Both the position numbers and the translations under genes were made by a program. The notes below the pieces were generated by a model. That model was not told where the DNA came from. It did no database searches and saw only the letters and a list, made by a program, of their open reading frames with translations. From Tausonia pullulans (lineage: Eukaryota > Basidiomycota > Tremellomycetes > Cystofilobasidiales > Mrakiaceae): DNA of 64,000 nt. How positions within the stretch are numbered: the stretch's first letter is position 1; every line of letters starts with the position of its first letter. The DNA lies in the NCBI GenBank assembly GCA_951802195.1, contig OX637622.1:372001-436000 (forward strand). The letters run 5' to 3'. Shown here one piece after another: positions 1 through 11,791 of the stretch.

Positions 1-3000
1 CTGAAACGGATATCGCCTCCATCCTTCTGGGACTGCATGATTCGACGATTGTGCCTCCTTCTGGATCGAGTCCAACGTCGTCGCTGCCACCGCCTGCTGC
101 AGCTCCGGCGGTAGCGGCTCCACATCGCGTGCCTGTTCTTCCACCTACGTCGGCTGATGCGGGCGATTCCGAGCACGAAGCCGAGGGCAGCACTCGCTCG
201 AAGAGCTCCCATAAGAAGCGCAAACGGACGAGCTCGACCCGGCCCTCAGACGCGGCCTCGCCCTCCTCGGCTATGTCTGGTTCTTCCGCCTTGGCCGCCG
301 GCACTCCCAGCCATAGCCACGGCCAGCCGGCGGAGAAGAAAGGCAAGCCAAGCGGCGGTAAGGGCAAGTCTGGGTCGCCGATGGGGACATCCTCTGCTGC
401 CTCTGCAACAAGTCCTTTGACCAGAGTCGGTCCGAGAGACATGTCGCATGTCTTGGACCCGGATTCGGGTTTGATTCGATGTATCTGCTCCAATACGGTT
501 CGTTCCCAATTCTCCCTCTCTACCCAGTCGCACGCCCTGACATTGGGTCTCTGTCTCTCCAGGACGACGACGGCTTTACGATTCAATGCGACATGTGCTA
601 CGCTTGGGAGCACGCCGTCTGCATGGGTATTCGAGAGGGAGATGTCCCAGAGGAGTACCTCTGCGAGCTCTGCTCGCCGAGACCGGTCGATGTACCAAGG
701 GCGAGGCAGAAGCAGAGGCAGAGGATAATTCTCGAGGCCCAGAAGCGGCGCGAGGAGGAGGCGGCTGGGAGGAATGGGGGCGGTGGGGTGAGTGGCACTG
801 GAGCGGCGGGCCGAGGGATAACTGTACCCCAGACGGTGGAGTCGAGAGGGGTCGGCCATCTGGGCGGACAGGGTATGAGCGGCGGGGGCAGGTTGGACGA
901 CTTGAGCGGTGCCGGTGGAGCATCGTCCCATCACTCAAGCGGGCACCTCAACATCGCTGGAGGAGGAGCTAGCAGCGGTCACCACCACCATCACCAGCAG
1001 TCGATGACCCCTGCCGGGTCCTCCAAGAGCCGGAAAAAAACTGTCGGGCCCGCCGGTGCCACCTCCAGTCACCATCAGAGCGTGTCTGCAGGTGCCGGTG
1101 CTGGAAGTAGCAGTGGTCAGACGCCCTCAACGGGAGCCAAGCCTAGACGAGGCGGCGGAGGCTCGCTGCCACCCTCGACTCCCTCTGCGTCTAGTAACGT
1201 GCACAGCCTCATGGTCGATATCCCACCTAACAACATGAGCTACTCCACCCCGTCTGGCGGTGGAGGGTCTGCTCGCGGTGGCGGTGGCGGTGGTGGCGCT
1301 GGAGACTCGGAGGACGAGGATCTCCGACTCGAGGCATGGACTCTCGAGTACACGCCCGTGAAGGAGAGCATTGTCCGGTGTCCCAGAGTCAAGCAGGTGA
1401 TACAGGCGGTGCTGGACGAGTACGGCGTGGAGAAGCCATCATCGGAGGTAACGGAAGCCTCTGTTACCGCTGCCGTTGTCAAGTCGGAGGCGGGCTCCAT
1501 AGACGTAAACATGGAGGTGACACCAGTTGTTGAGAAAGTGGAGCCTCCAACTGTTCCTCCTTCACTCGGGACCAGGTCCGCTCGCAACTCGCCCGCTCCG
1601 ACCCCATCCTCCTTGTCCACCCTCTCGCCTCTCGGCCCCTTCCTCCCTCCGCTTCCGCTCGCTGGCCCTAGCCTTTCCCAGCTGGCCGCCAAAATCCTCA
1701 TCAAGCCACTTGTCAGCTCCTCACAACTCCTCCTTTCCTCATCCGCCGTCGCCAATTCGGCCCCCTCGTTCACTCGCGCTGTCTACCCCCGGCCCGCGAC
1801 GTACGCTGTCTACGCGGACGCCGCGATTTCCGCGGGCGCCTTCATCGGCGAGTACAAGGGCGAGATACTCTTGGGTGAGGCCTATCGCACCAATCCAATC
1901 AATCAGTACCGCTTCCTTGGCGTCCCCAAGAGTTCGGTTCGCACACTGGGCGTCGGCCTCGACCTCTGTATAGACGCTCGCGGGTTCGGCAGCGAGCTTC
2001 GATTCGTCCGATCGTCGTGCCACCCGAACGTCGTTCTCCGGCCGGCCACCTTCACTCGCACCCCCGCTGCATCCTCAACCGTCCTTCCTGCCGTTGCCTT
2101 CCCGCTCGATGACGATGAATCCTCGACGTCGATTGTCGCTGCCGGTTCTCAGCTCGTGTTTGGCCTCTTTGCATCAAGGGACATCAGCCGGCGTGAGGAG
2201 ATCTGCCTCCCTTGGGAATGGGACGATGCCCATGTCGTTCACGCCCTTGCTCCCCTCCTCGAAGCCCGACTCGACGCTCAGGCCTCAGGAGCCCTTGTCA
2301 GCAACCCGCCCGGGTACGATGCGACGCTCGCGGTCCTCGCACCCAAGTTCGAGGCCGTCCTCGGCCATTTCGCGGGGACGTTTCTCAGCTGTGGGTGCGA
2401 CAAAAAGAAGGATTGCGCTATGGCGCAGATGGCGCGACTCGCCGAGGGAAAAACTTTCCTCGGGCTCGAGAAACTGTCGTCGCTTGGAGGCGCCAGCGCT
2501 GGAGGTGGAGGAAACAGCGGTCGGTCGGGCGGTGGTGGTAGCAAGAGGACGAAGCGGCCGGACTTGGGGGTCCTGATTGGCGCGACGCGTGGGTGGAGGG
2601 TGAAGGAGATAACGAGGGCAGCGAGGTTGAGCGTTGCAAGGGAAGAGGCGGTGCGGTTGGCGGACGAGGAGAGGGAGAGGAAGGCTCGGGCCAAGGCGGA
2701 GGCTCTTGCTATCGCTGCTGCGGCTGAGGCCGAGCAGCAGCGCATGCAGCTTGACGACGCAGACGATGCGGCGGCAATCGCGGTAGTCGATGGCGATGTG
2801 GAGATGGCTGATGCTGCCAGACAGGCGGACGACGACGACGACGACATGGGCGCGCTCTCAGACGCTTCGACGCTCACCGAGCCGCTCTCGCATTTCTCAG
2901 AGTCCGAGGAGGACGAGCGGCAGGAGCGCAGAGGCGATGTCACTGCCGACTCGGATGCTGAGTCAACCGATCTCTCGGAACCCCCCTCATCGCCGAGCTC

Positions 3001-4983
3001 ATCGCCTGCGGTCGCCTCATCGTCAAGGCCACGCAAGGCCAGCTCGCCGCCCCCTTCAAAGCGGCTCAAGGCGAAGGCGACATCCAGCGGTCGTCGCAGG
3101 GTCAACAACCGCGTTGTCTCGCTCTCGCCGCCGTCTAGCCCTTCTGGGGCAGCCGCCGTTTCGGATGATGATGAGGCCGTCCCCGCTCCCCAGCTAAGCT
3201 CTTCGCTGCCGCTCAATGAGGAGACGGATCCAGTACCGCCTAAACCATTCGATCCCTGGTCAGCTGAGTTCGACCCCATCCCTGCGGAGGAGGAGCTTTG
3301 TCGGTCGTCTGGAGGTCGTACCCCTCCCTTCCCTCGCACCGATGGCACCCCCCCGCCAGCGCCCTCCAAGGAGCCGACGCCTCCTCTAAAGGAGCCTACG
3401 CCGCCACCCAAGGAGCCCACCCCGCCGCCGAGGGTGCCGACGCCGCCTCCGCCGCCCAAGAGGCTCTCGCTGAAGGACTGGGCCAAGCGCAAGAAGGAGA
3501 CCCCCGTGTCTGCACCAGCTCCTGCCGTGATTGCTACCGCTTCCTCTTCCCTCGCCAAGATGGCCGAAGACGTCGAAGAGGGCGAGATTGGCGATGACAC
3601 GAACACTTCAGGCGATGCAGGCGTGACAGTGAAGCTTGAGAGGTCGGTCATTACCTCAGTCTTGGATGTGACTCTGTGTTCATGCGTTGACTCCTCCCGT
3701 TGCGTTTGGCCCGCAGCTTTTCCGCTGTCCCTTCTTTGTCGGACGATCTCGGCGACAGGAGTCGAGTGAGCTCGCCAGGGATGCCAGCTCCGGCGCCGTT
3801 CCCGACGCTGCTACCCCTTCCCTCAACGGCGAATGAGCCTTGGGCTCCCTCGCCCCAGCCACCCTCGCCTTTCCTCGCACATACTCAAACTCAGGTTGCG
3901 ATGAAGGTCGAGCCCGAACGGACACCCTCGCCTCCACCGCGCCTCAGCTGGGCGACCGCGAGTCGGGCACCCACCGCGACGACAGCGATGAACCCGACGT
4001 TCTCAGCGGCATCAATCGTCTTGGGAGGACCCACCGACGCTGGTCACTCGTCCCTCTCCCCTCTCCCTATGGCCCCACAGACTTTGTCCTCATCCCCTCC
4101 AAGGCACCCACGCGACATGCCGCCGACGGAGCTGACGGATCGCGATCGCTTGCATCTGACGGCCAACTTCCGACCCAAGGGCCCGCGCGATATGGGCTAC
4201 CCGCAGCACCCGCCATCCCACAATCATCACCCAGGCGGGTCGTCCCCGCCACTTGGTCCCAAGCATTACGGCGCACCTCCTCCCTTGGGCCCGTCGTCTG
4301 CCTTTGGCGGTGGGGTCCTCCCGACCCGTCCGCCGCACGGGGGAGCAAGTAGTGGTGGTCGCCAAACGAGTCCTATTCAGTCGTCGACGGCTCGAGGTGG
4401 CTTCGCCCACCCTCCGCCTCCCTCGCGGCCCGCTGCGCTCTCTCGAACGTCGCCAGCTCCTCCGCCTTCGGCCATCAGCGGCGCCAACCGCGTCTCGCTC
4501 GAGCGTGACCTACCCAATTACCCTTCGGACCGGCCTCCTCTGCCGGATTCGGGGGGGCGGTCGTCAGACTTGCGACAGCCCCATCTGCTGCCTTCGCCTG
4601 CTCAGTCCAGATTCCCTGTTGGTCCCAGCGGCGGTGGCAGTGGTGGAGGCGCTGGAGGAGGAGGAGTTAACGGAGGAGGAAGTAGTCGGCTGCCGTACGC
4701 TCCTCCTATGCGTGGAGGTCGTGCAGGCGGAGAGAGAGGTGGCGGAGGCGAACGAAGTGGTAGTGGAGGACCAAGTGGAAGTCCTTCGAGCCTGCCTAGC
4801 GGACCCAGGGCACTCTCGGGCGCGCCTGCTGGACCACGTGGGTTCGGTGCTTTCTCTGGCGGACGAGGTGGAGGAGGGCTGAGAGGGGGAGGGTTTAGAG
4901 GCGGTAGGGGGGGAGGAGGTGGTGCAGGAAGCGGTGGCGGTGGTATGGGAGGTGGCCACAGGGGTGGCAGGGGTGGGAGGTGA
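1..4983 (+). CDS. SET3: Set3/MLL5-like PHD finger and SET domain chromatin protein (5' end outside window)
   Basis: Model: join(<1..497, 563..3642, 3717..4983), reading from base 3. The frame is open to the window edge, so the N-terminus is missing; about 1613 residues are present. Introns of 65 and 74 nt join in phase. A PHD finger lies near residues 158-205: CICSNT, then CDMC, a His four residues on, and a closing CELC. A SET-like domain lies near residues 570-715, with GEYKGE, the RSSCHPN segment and ICLPWEWDD. As in Set3 and MLL5, the canonical NHxCxPN core is altered, so methyltransferase activity is doubtful. The middle is rich in Ser, acidic and TPPP repeats. The tail is Gly-rich with RGG repeats, suggesting RNA or protein contacts. 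Known role of the family: scaffold of the Set3 histone deacetylase complex, reading H3K4 methylation. Identity is inferred from domain order; other PHD-SET proteins are the alternative. Confidence 0.8.
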
Positions 4984-5424
4984 TGGCTGGCTAGGTCTTG
5001 ATTGTTTCCCTGATTTTTTCTTCCTTTTCTCGTGTTTCTCATCCTATCCCGTTCTTTCCTTCTTTAGTCTCGAACCGATTTCACTGTTCATGACTCATCA
5101 CTCAAACTGCTATCAGTTAGCGAATGACACAAGTCCGTCGGGCCCTCTCGTCAGCTCTTTCCCTTCGCGATTCAGGCTTCGCGGCCACCTATCAGTGAGA
5201 TAAGGCTATACTCCATCTCTCGTTGTTTACTTTCAACTTGAATTGCACGTTGCTGTCGGCGTGAGATGATGCGAGGACGGTGAGGACCGAGCCCGGCAGA
5301 TGAGACCGTGTGCAACTCTCGTCGCTTTCTAGCCGTGCGAGAACGTGAAAAAGCCTGGAGACGGCTTTTGTCACTCTCTCCGCTCCCAACGTTCATCGTC
5401 CTCACTTCTTCCTCCATTAGCATC
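4984..5424. other. intergenic, SET3 3' side and GNAT promoter
   Basis: 441 bp between two genes on the same strand. The first 100 bp are T-rich, as expected for a 3' UTR. The last 80 bp before the next ATG are CT-rich, a common pattern upstream of starts in this window. No further gene or repeat was seen. Confidence 0.5.
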
Positions 5425-6460
5425 ATGTCCAAGGCTCTTTCGAACAAGGTCATCCTCGAAATCGTCACCGAGGCCGATCTCAAGGAGGTCGTGAGTATTC
5501 TACTGCTTCCTCTGCTCCCCTGTTTGTTGCCGTCGGCTCAGCCCGTCCTCTTTCGAGCATCACGTTCTCTTTCCTCGCCTGTCCCATCGGCTAATCGAAT
5601 CATACCCCCAAGTCGGCCGGTAACCTCATGTCTTTCCCGACCTTCTTCGATCCGATGGAGCACGAGTCCTACCGAGCCGACACGGACGCCCGTGCCGCTC
5701 GGATGGCCGGTCGTCTCGCTCCTCTGCTCAAGTCGCCTGACATCCTCGCCGTCAAGGCGACGCTCGATGGCAAGCTCATCGGCCACACGCTCTGGCACAA
5801 GCCGTCGGCGTCGGAAGTATACAACCTCAAGCGTCAGCTTGTGGAGGGCACCGAGGAGAGCTGGGAGGGGCTCGACAAGGAGGCGTGGGAAAATAAGGTG
5901 AGCTGGCTCGCACCTCTGACGACGTCCGGAGCAGATGTTTCGGCTGACTAACTGGCTTTCATCTCCGTCGCCGTCTGATGCTTGTGTCCCTGACTATTTA
6001 GTGGGGTGGTTGGGACAAGACCCGGCAGGAGATCATGGAAGGCAAGCCCCACTGGTGAGAACTCACTACAGCAAGCGCTTCGCTTCAGCTTCTCGGTTCG
6101 CCTCATCTTACTACGAAACCGATTTTTTTTCTGAACACACTCAAGGTACCTCGCCCCAATCTGGGTCCTCCCGGAGTACAAGGGTCTCGGTGTTGGCTCG
6201 CTCCTCATTGAGCAGGTAATCGCGCTCGCGGACGAGCACACGCCGTCGACGCCCATCTACCTCGAGGCGAGCGCCGAGGGTAAGCCGTGGTATTCCAAGC
6301 TTGGGTTCGAGGTTAAGGGAGACAGCGAGTATGTCGAGGTGAGTCGTCGAGGGGAGAGCTGAACGATGGATAGACGAAAGAAGAGTTAAGCTAATCCGAT
6401 GGATCGCCTCGCTCTATGTCTGCGCAGATGGTTCGTTACGGGCCCCCGAAAAATGCTTAG
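5425..6460 (+). CDS. GNAT-family N-acetyltransferase
   Basis: Model: join(5425..5490, 5613..5897, 6002..6054, 6146..6338, 6428..6460), 209 residues, with introns of 122, 104, 91 and 89 nt. All donors are GT and all phases agree. The acetyl-CoA loop is clear in the fourth exon: VLPEYKGLGVGSLLIEQVI carries the R/Q-x-x-G-x-G/A type pyrophosphate-binding turn. It is followed by the usual strand and C-terminal motif EASAEGKPWYSKLGFEV. The ATG at 5425 was chosen because a clean GTGAGT donor follows 22 codons later in frame. The substrate cannot be read from the sequence: this is one of the small cytosolic GNAT proteins common in fungi, and it could act on a polyamine, a toxin or a protein N-terminus. 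The last exon encodes only ten residues. Confidence 0.82.
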
Positions 6461-6959
6461 AGAAGGATAAATGCCTATAGAACTAGAGATTAAGTTCGGA
6501 ATTGAATTTCCGGTCTTGCGACGCTGCGCTGCCGATCAAAGGTTGAGATCCCGAGGCTGGAGGGGAGCGAACGTCTTAATTTTGAAGCTCTGCAATCTAT
6601 TCTTGGGGCAATTCATTGTGATTGATTCTCTTGCGAGACGTAGCCTGGAAGACTCTCTGATCTATGGTGTAGTGGAGCGCGAATACACCGCCGCCACCCC
6701 AGACCTTGGGCTTATTACTCCAGCGCGAAATCATTCCTTCTTGGCTTCAAGTGCAATCCAAATCCACGTCTCTCACATCAGGATGTGTTCAGGTGAAGAG
6801 TTTAAAGAAACTGAAGCATCCACGAGCGAGGTGACGTCGGCGCCTCAGACTCTCTAATTCCGCGGTCGCGCGCCTCAGCTCTCGCAGCGCTCTCACGTCT
6901 CCCGACGACGACCACCTTCACCCTTCTTCCCTCCGTCTATCCTCAGCCACTCGTCCACC
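6461..6959. other. intergenic, nothing recognised
   Basis: 499 bp between the GNAT gene and the next gene on the same strand. The first 380 bp have lower GC than the neighbouring exons; the last 100 bp are CT-rich and lead to the next start. No RNA gene or repeat was recognised. Confidence 0.4.
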
Positions 6960-9008
6960 ATGCTCTTCCCTCTCGCCGCTCTCCTCCCTGTTCTGTTCTC
7001 CCTCCCCTCCCTCACATCTGCTGCCAAGGCCGAGATCGACGCCGCCTGCGAGTCAGTCGGCCCTTGCTTGCAGCTAGGCGCTCGGGTCGTCTCCATGACC
7101 CCTCTTCTCCCCGTTGTTGACACTTCACCTCTCCTTCAGCCCGAGTAGCGTCCACCTTGACATTTCTACCCTTGCCCTCGACATGGGGTGCGTCGCGACG
7201 GGCTACTGCAGCAATGTCACAAACACCTGCCAGCCCAAAGGCTGCCGACGGGACGAGGTGTGTCTAGTCTCGCGCGTCCTGGCGCATCTGCTGGAAGCAC
7301 CGCTGCTCAGGCTTGTATGGTGCTTGTGGGAGTGAAAGACGAGGGGCGCGTCCCCAAGGAGGAGGGAGCGTCGAGAGAAAGAGACACGCGTCCGACCGCA
7401 CTCATCTCAGGACGCGGTCCTTGGACCTTCATCATTTGCTTCCCCTGGAGGACTCGCTCAATTTCGCTAAAGAGCTGGACATACAGAGTTATATCTCTCC
7501 TCGAACGAGCTCCTCGGTCTCGGCTTGAAACCACCAAAGAATGCCATGGCTGACGTGCTTCCTTCCCCTGGATGTGTACTCTTCAAAGCACCCCTATGGC
7601 TACAAGAATAAAACGGAGTACCCACCGCTGTGTCTTGAGGGTTTCGTGTGTCCCGACGAGATGGACGCCTGCACGGAACAGGTCGACGTCGGCCAGCCCT
7701 GCCAGCTTGACCGAGACGGTGAGCACGCATGCGCGCACGGGTGTTTCAGACTGTGACCATCTTCACTCACGCAACTGCCCTTGCTACCAGACGAATGCAA
7801 GCCTCCTTCCAACTACCTCGATCTCCGCTCGTTTCTCAATGTCAACGGCTCGATCTGCCTGAACCAGGTCTGCCAGTACGCGAACAAGACCGATGGCGAG
7901 ACGTGCGAGATTGAGAATATGTCATTTGTCGCGTACGCCAAGAATGGCAGCGAGTTTGCGGACATTCGGTCGAGGGACAAGTGAGTCTGCTCGTTCCGCT
8001 AGGAGTGCGGTGGCGGGTGGTTGACCCCAGTATGTCCTGCTTTCAGCTGCTTCAAGGGCTACTACTGTGACGGCTCGGCCAGGACGTGCACCAAGACACT
8101 CGCTATCGGCAAGGCCTGCAGCGCCGACAAAATGTGCGTCTCATTTTTGTCGTTTTTTTGTATCCGACTTGACTCCAATCGCTCATCGCTCTTTAATAGG
8201 TGTTCGAGCTACAACTGCGACTCGACAGGCACCTGCGCCGCCCCCGCTGACACCGTCCGAACGCCTGCCATCTGGGTCTACGTTATTGTCGGCCTCGGAA
8301 TTGCCATCCGTACGTTGACATTGGTCCCTTGCAGTGCCTGTTGTGAGCTGACAAGGTGTGTCATGTCATCAGTCATCTTTGGCACTCTTGGAACCCTCTT
8401 TATCATCCACCGCCGCTCGCGCGAGGAGTATCAGGTCCGCCTCGAGCAGTACTACACTGAGCAGGTTGGTCCCACCCGCGTTCACTTCTTGACCTCTTCA
8501 CCACCCCTGACACCTGCTCTGTTGCGCCCATGCAGGTCGCCTACCGCGAGTCACTCTTCCATCTCGGCCAGACCCGCGACTCGCTTCTCTCGCTTCCTCG
8601 AAACACACACGTCGACGTTGCTCGTCAGAGCCTTCTTGTCCCCGGTGAGGCGGGCGAGGGCTCTTCCCCGCGCGAGGTCCAGCACGGCTTCGCGCGGTAG
8701 GCACCTCCCTCTCCTCCGTCTCTTCCTTCGTTCTCAATCCGTCCCCCCATCTTGCTGTGCTTTCCCCTCACACACTTCCCTCTTCCTGGTGCTTGCTTTG
8801 ATTCGTTCTCATTCTCTTCTATGTGTCTCGCTCGTCGACTCTTCACTACTGCATCTTTAGCGTTCCCTTGGTCGAACACTCTCACTCTACCACCACACTC
8901 GCTCCGCCTTCTGTTTACCCTCATGCATGGACCTTTCCTTGGACAACAACCAGTGGGAGCGAGATACGTGCAAAGTATGCCTCCGGCTGCTCCTTGACAA
9001 CCGGGTGA
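6960..9008 (+). CDS. Cys-rich type I single-pass membrane protein, function unknown
   Basis: Model: nine exons, join(6960..7051, 7140..7257, 7589..7718, 7791..7980, 8047..8133, 8200..8309, 8373..8464, 8536..8696, 8861..9008), 375 residues. Residues 1-20 form a signal peptide (MLFPLAALLPVLFSL). The ectodomain to about residue 230 has many spaced Cys residues (GYCSNVTNTC, GYYCDGSARTC, NCDSTGTC) and several N-glycosylation sequons. One transmembrane helix follows (AIWVYVIVGLGIAI continuing into IFGTLGTLFII), then a basic stop-transfer HRRSREE and a cytosolic tail of about 115 residues. The intron at 7258-7588 is the longest and least certain. I do not recognise the family. The layout suggests a plasma-membrane or wall sensor, or a receptor-like protein anchored at the surface; that is inference only. 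Mating genes are not adjacent. Confidence 0.72.
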
Positions 9009-9141
9009 AGACGAGCCGTCACCGCCCTTCACCGCGTCTCTCCACTTTGAACCAACGACCATCCACCACTCACCCACACTCTCTCCTCCCCGTCTCACCA
9101 CTTCCCCTTGTCCTTTCTCTCGCCCCTTCTCGCTCTTCACT

Positions 9142-10188
9142 ATGCCTCCCGCTCCGATTCAGATGGGCGCTGTGCAGCAGCCGTGGTACCAGAAAAGTTC
9201 GTCGCGACTTGCCCCTTCTCGCTGCTCCGCCGTCGCCTTTCTTCCGCTGACGTCGTTTCGTGCTGCCCTTCTGTCTTCAACCCCAGTGGCCATGGGCGGT
9301 CTCATGGGAGTGCGTTCAAATCTACGAAGTTGATCGCAAGAGGATAGCACACGCTGACGACTCCTCGCCTTCTCTCTCAACGCTCGCTCGCGCTGCTCGC
9401 CCGCTCTTCGCCGCCTGTCTCCTCGGCCTCCCCTACCACCTCGGACAGGTCACCGTTGGATGCGCCATGGGCGTTATCTTTGGCGGTCCGTCTGCTTCTT
9501 CCTCTGACGACCTCCTTGTTAGCCTGCTCTGACTTGATTCTTATCTCCAAACAAGGCTTCACCGTCCTCAGGTCCGTTCCTCCTCCCCCTCTCTCTCCTC
9601 TCTTCTCGCTCGCGCGTCCGACCGAACCCACTGACCTTCTCTCCGCATCGACTATGTACCATCTCCTGCAGGGGCGGCGCCGGAGCCCAGGGCCCGCTCA
9701 AGACGATCGCGACATACATGGGCACGTCGGCGGCGACGTTTGGGTTCTTCATGTGTGTATTCCTTTCTTGCTTCTCTCAACATGAGCTGAAGGCAAGCGA
9801 TGCGCGCGTCTGCGTCTGTTGGACGCGTCGTCCGTGGCGGGTGGTTGTCTTTGGGGGCGAGGGGGGGATGGATGGCTTGCTACGAGGATGTATAAGAGAA
9901 AAGAGGCTCATGCTGATGTGTCCCGCTTGCTTTCTTGCTCGTCCCTTCTCATCGTCCCTGACACCACTATCGCCGATCCACTTGTTTCCACTACATCCTC
10001 ACCATCTCCCATCCCTTCATCTTGCCACACTGTCGCCCTCACGTACATACAGGTCCATCGGCTCCGTGGTCCGGAACGACTCACCCTTCCCGATCGCCGG
10101 TTCAGCCGTACTCACACACCCGCAGCTCGTCCGAATGCGCATCGCCAGTCGGGCCGAGGGGAGGGCTCACTTTGCCGGTCGGGCATGA
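9142..10188 (+). CDS. MGR2: Mgr2/ROMO1-family mitochondrial inner membrane protein
   Basis: Model: six exons, join(9142..9196, 9287..9309, 9449..9485, 9556..9571, 9672..9752, 10053..10188), 115 residues. The exons of 23, 37 and 16 nt are unusually small, but all phases agree. The spliced product gives the family pattern: MAMGGLMG, VTVGCAMGVIFGGF, a Gly-rich loop, then GTSAATFGFFMSIGSVVRND. Two glycine-zipper transmembrane segments are visible. In yeast, Mgr2 is a subunit of the TIM23 translocase controlling lateral release of preproteins; human ROMO1 is the homologue. A tail of about 36 residues follows the usual family end and is basic. It could be a real extension, or an alternative 3' splice could shorten it. 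Head-to-tail with the membrane-protein gene upstream (133 bp) and convergent with CAB5 downstream. Confidence 0.85.
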
Positions 10189-10521
10189 TTGTGAAATGGA
10201 GACTTGTTTCAAGGTTGAGGAGGCAGAGAAAGTGAAGGTGTGAGCGCTAGCCAGTCATGTTTCGCCGCGAATGAGAGATCGGCGCCGTCCGTCACGTTTA
10301 CGGCAGGTGGCCCGGTTCATTTCTTTCAATTCGGTCAGACTCTCGAGGAGATGATAGAAAACGGTAGACAGATGCTCGCGGTCGTCGGCTTAGTCCCGAT
10401 CGTCGATTGAAAGCAAGCGAACCTGAAGAGCAAAGTCAGCGTAGGGCGGTGAGCCGCATCTCCTCTCTCGCTGTCTCCCTCTTCTTCAAACTGTCCATAG
10501 CCTCCTCATCATTACCCCTCT
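10189..10521. other. convergent intergenic region between MGR2 and CAB5
   Basis: 333 bp where the 3' ends of MGR2 (+) and CAB5 (-) face each other. It must hold both polyadenylation regions. No gene or repeat was recognised. Confidence 0.5.
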
Positions 10522-11538
10522 TCATCTCCCTCTCCCCTCCCCATCCCTCACTTCCAACTCGAACTCCTCCGGCCTTCTCCCCGCAATCCTATCATTCTCC
10601 CCCCTCCCCCTCTTCCCCCTCTTCAGCCTCCTCCCGATCTTACTCCGATGCCCCCAAATTGTCCACAACGCGCTCAACACACCCACAGGCGGGCAAAACC
10701 TACACAACCAGACCCACCAACCCCGGCCTTGCTCTCTCTTCCAGCTCGCTACGAGCCGGCTCACGTCCTCGCCGAGAGCGCGTTGGTCCGACGAGTTATC
10801 GATCACGTGATCCGCATAAGGGAGCTTGTCGCGCAGAGGTAGCTGGGAGGCAATGCGATCACGGGCCTGTTGAGGAGTGAGGGGGGGGGATGGGGGTATG
10901 GGAGGTCGGTCGAGGAGCCGCTTGAGTTGCAGCTGCTCAGCCACAAACACCACGACCGTCCGACCGACGAGCTTCCATAGCCCCGTTTCAATGAGCAAAG
11001 GTACGTCGACGACGACGATAGGCGATCCCAGGAGGAGCCAGTGCTTGAGCAAGGCAAGGGCCATCGCTTTGCGGACCGCAGGGTGAACGATGGAATTGAG
11101 GACGCGTCGGTCCGGTTCGGACGCGAAGACGCGAGCGCCAAGAGCGGCGCGGTCGATCCCTGAGCGGGAACCTGCCGAGGGATCTAGGAGGATCGAGGAC
11201 CCAAAGTGGGAGTAGACCTTGGCGTGGGCAGAGGTACCGCTGGGGATTAAGGAGCAGGCGAGAGATGAGCGCGTGGGGTGTACCAGGTGTCAGTCGTCTT
11301 GTCTGCGACACGGAGAGGAAAGTCTCGAAGAGGCAAATACCAACGGATCGAGTGCACGCCGAGCAATGACATCTGCATCGATAAGCGGGATGTTGTGCGG
11401 CGGGGACGAGAGAAGCGACGCGACAGTCGACTTGCCCGAGGCGATGCCACCGGTGAGGCCGATGACTGGGAGGAATTCGCGTCAGCAAGGTAAGATATGA
11501 TGGAATCGCTCGTTGCTGAAGCACGACCGACCGAGCAT
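10522..11538 (-). CDS. CAB5: dephospho-CoA kinase (last step of coenzyme A synthesis)
   Basis: Model: complement(join(10522..11239, 11345..11465, 11532..11538)), 281 residues. The first coding exon is only seven bases (ATGCTCG); splicing completes [16 protein letters not shown], whose GGIASGKST is the ATP-binding P-loop. [13 protein letters not shown] follows, then the [13 protein letters not shown] and [12 protein letters not shown] motifs typical of CoaE enzymes. The kinase phosphorylates the 3'-OH of dephospho-CoA. The C-terminus adds a hydrophobic stretch (WWVWLCRFC and VLSALWTIW) and a basic tail, consistent with a membrane anchor on mitochondria or lipid droplets as reported for fungal Cab5; localisation is inference. 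The donor at 11344 was preferred over GTATTT at 11340 because only it gives the family sequence [15 protein letters not shown] in frame. Confidence 0.9.
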
Positions 11539-11791
11539 TATGAATAGAAGAACGAATAGCTTTGGTGGTTGAGTAGTAGAGAGGAGAGTGACGAAGAAGG
11601 CCGGCAACATCCGGCGCCGGCAAGTGAGAGCTCCCACGCTCAAGTGTCGTGCTTTGCTTAGGCTCGGCGTCCTTCTCAAGGAAGCAGAGGGACAAAGGAA
11701 GCATGTATATACGATCCATGGATCATCATTTAAAGAAACCAGAGAGCCCAAAGCTTCCAGCCAAAGCACCACGACCACAATGGCCCGATGC

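Noticed and set aside
2278-3651. 457-codon open frame on the minus strand inside the SET3 gene
   Set aside because: It is antisense to a well-supported exon, low-complexity Ser-rich, and arises from the GC-rich codon bias of the real gene.
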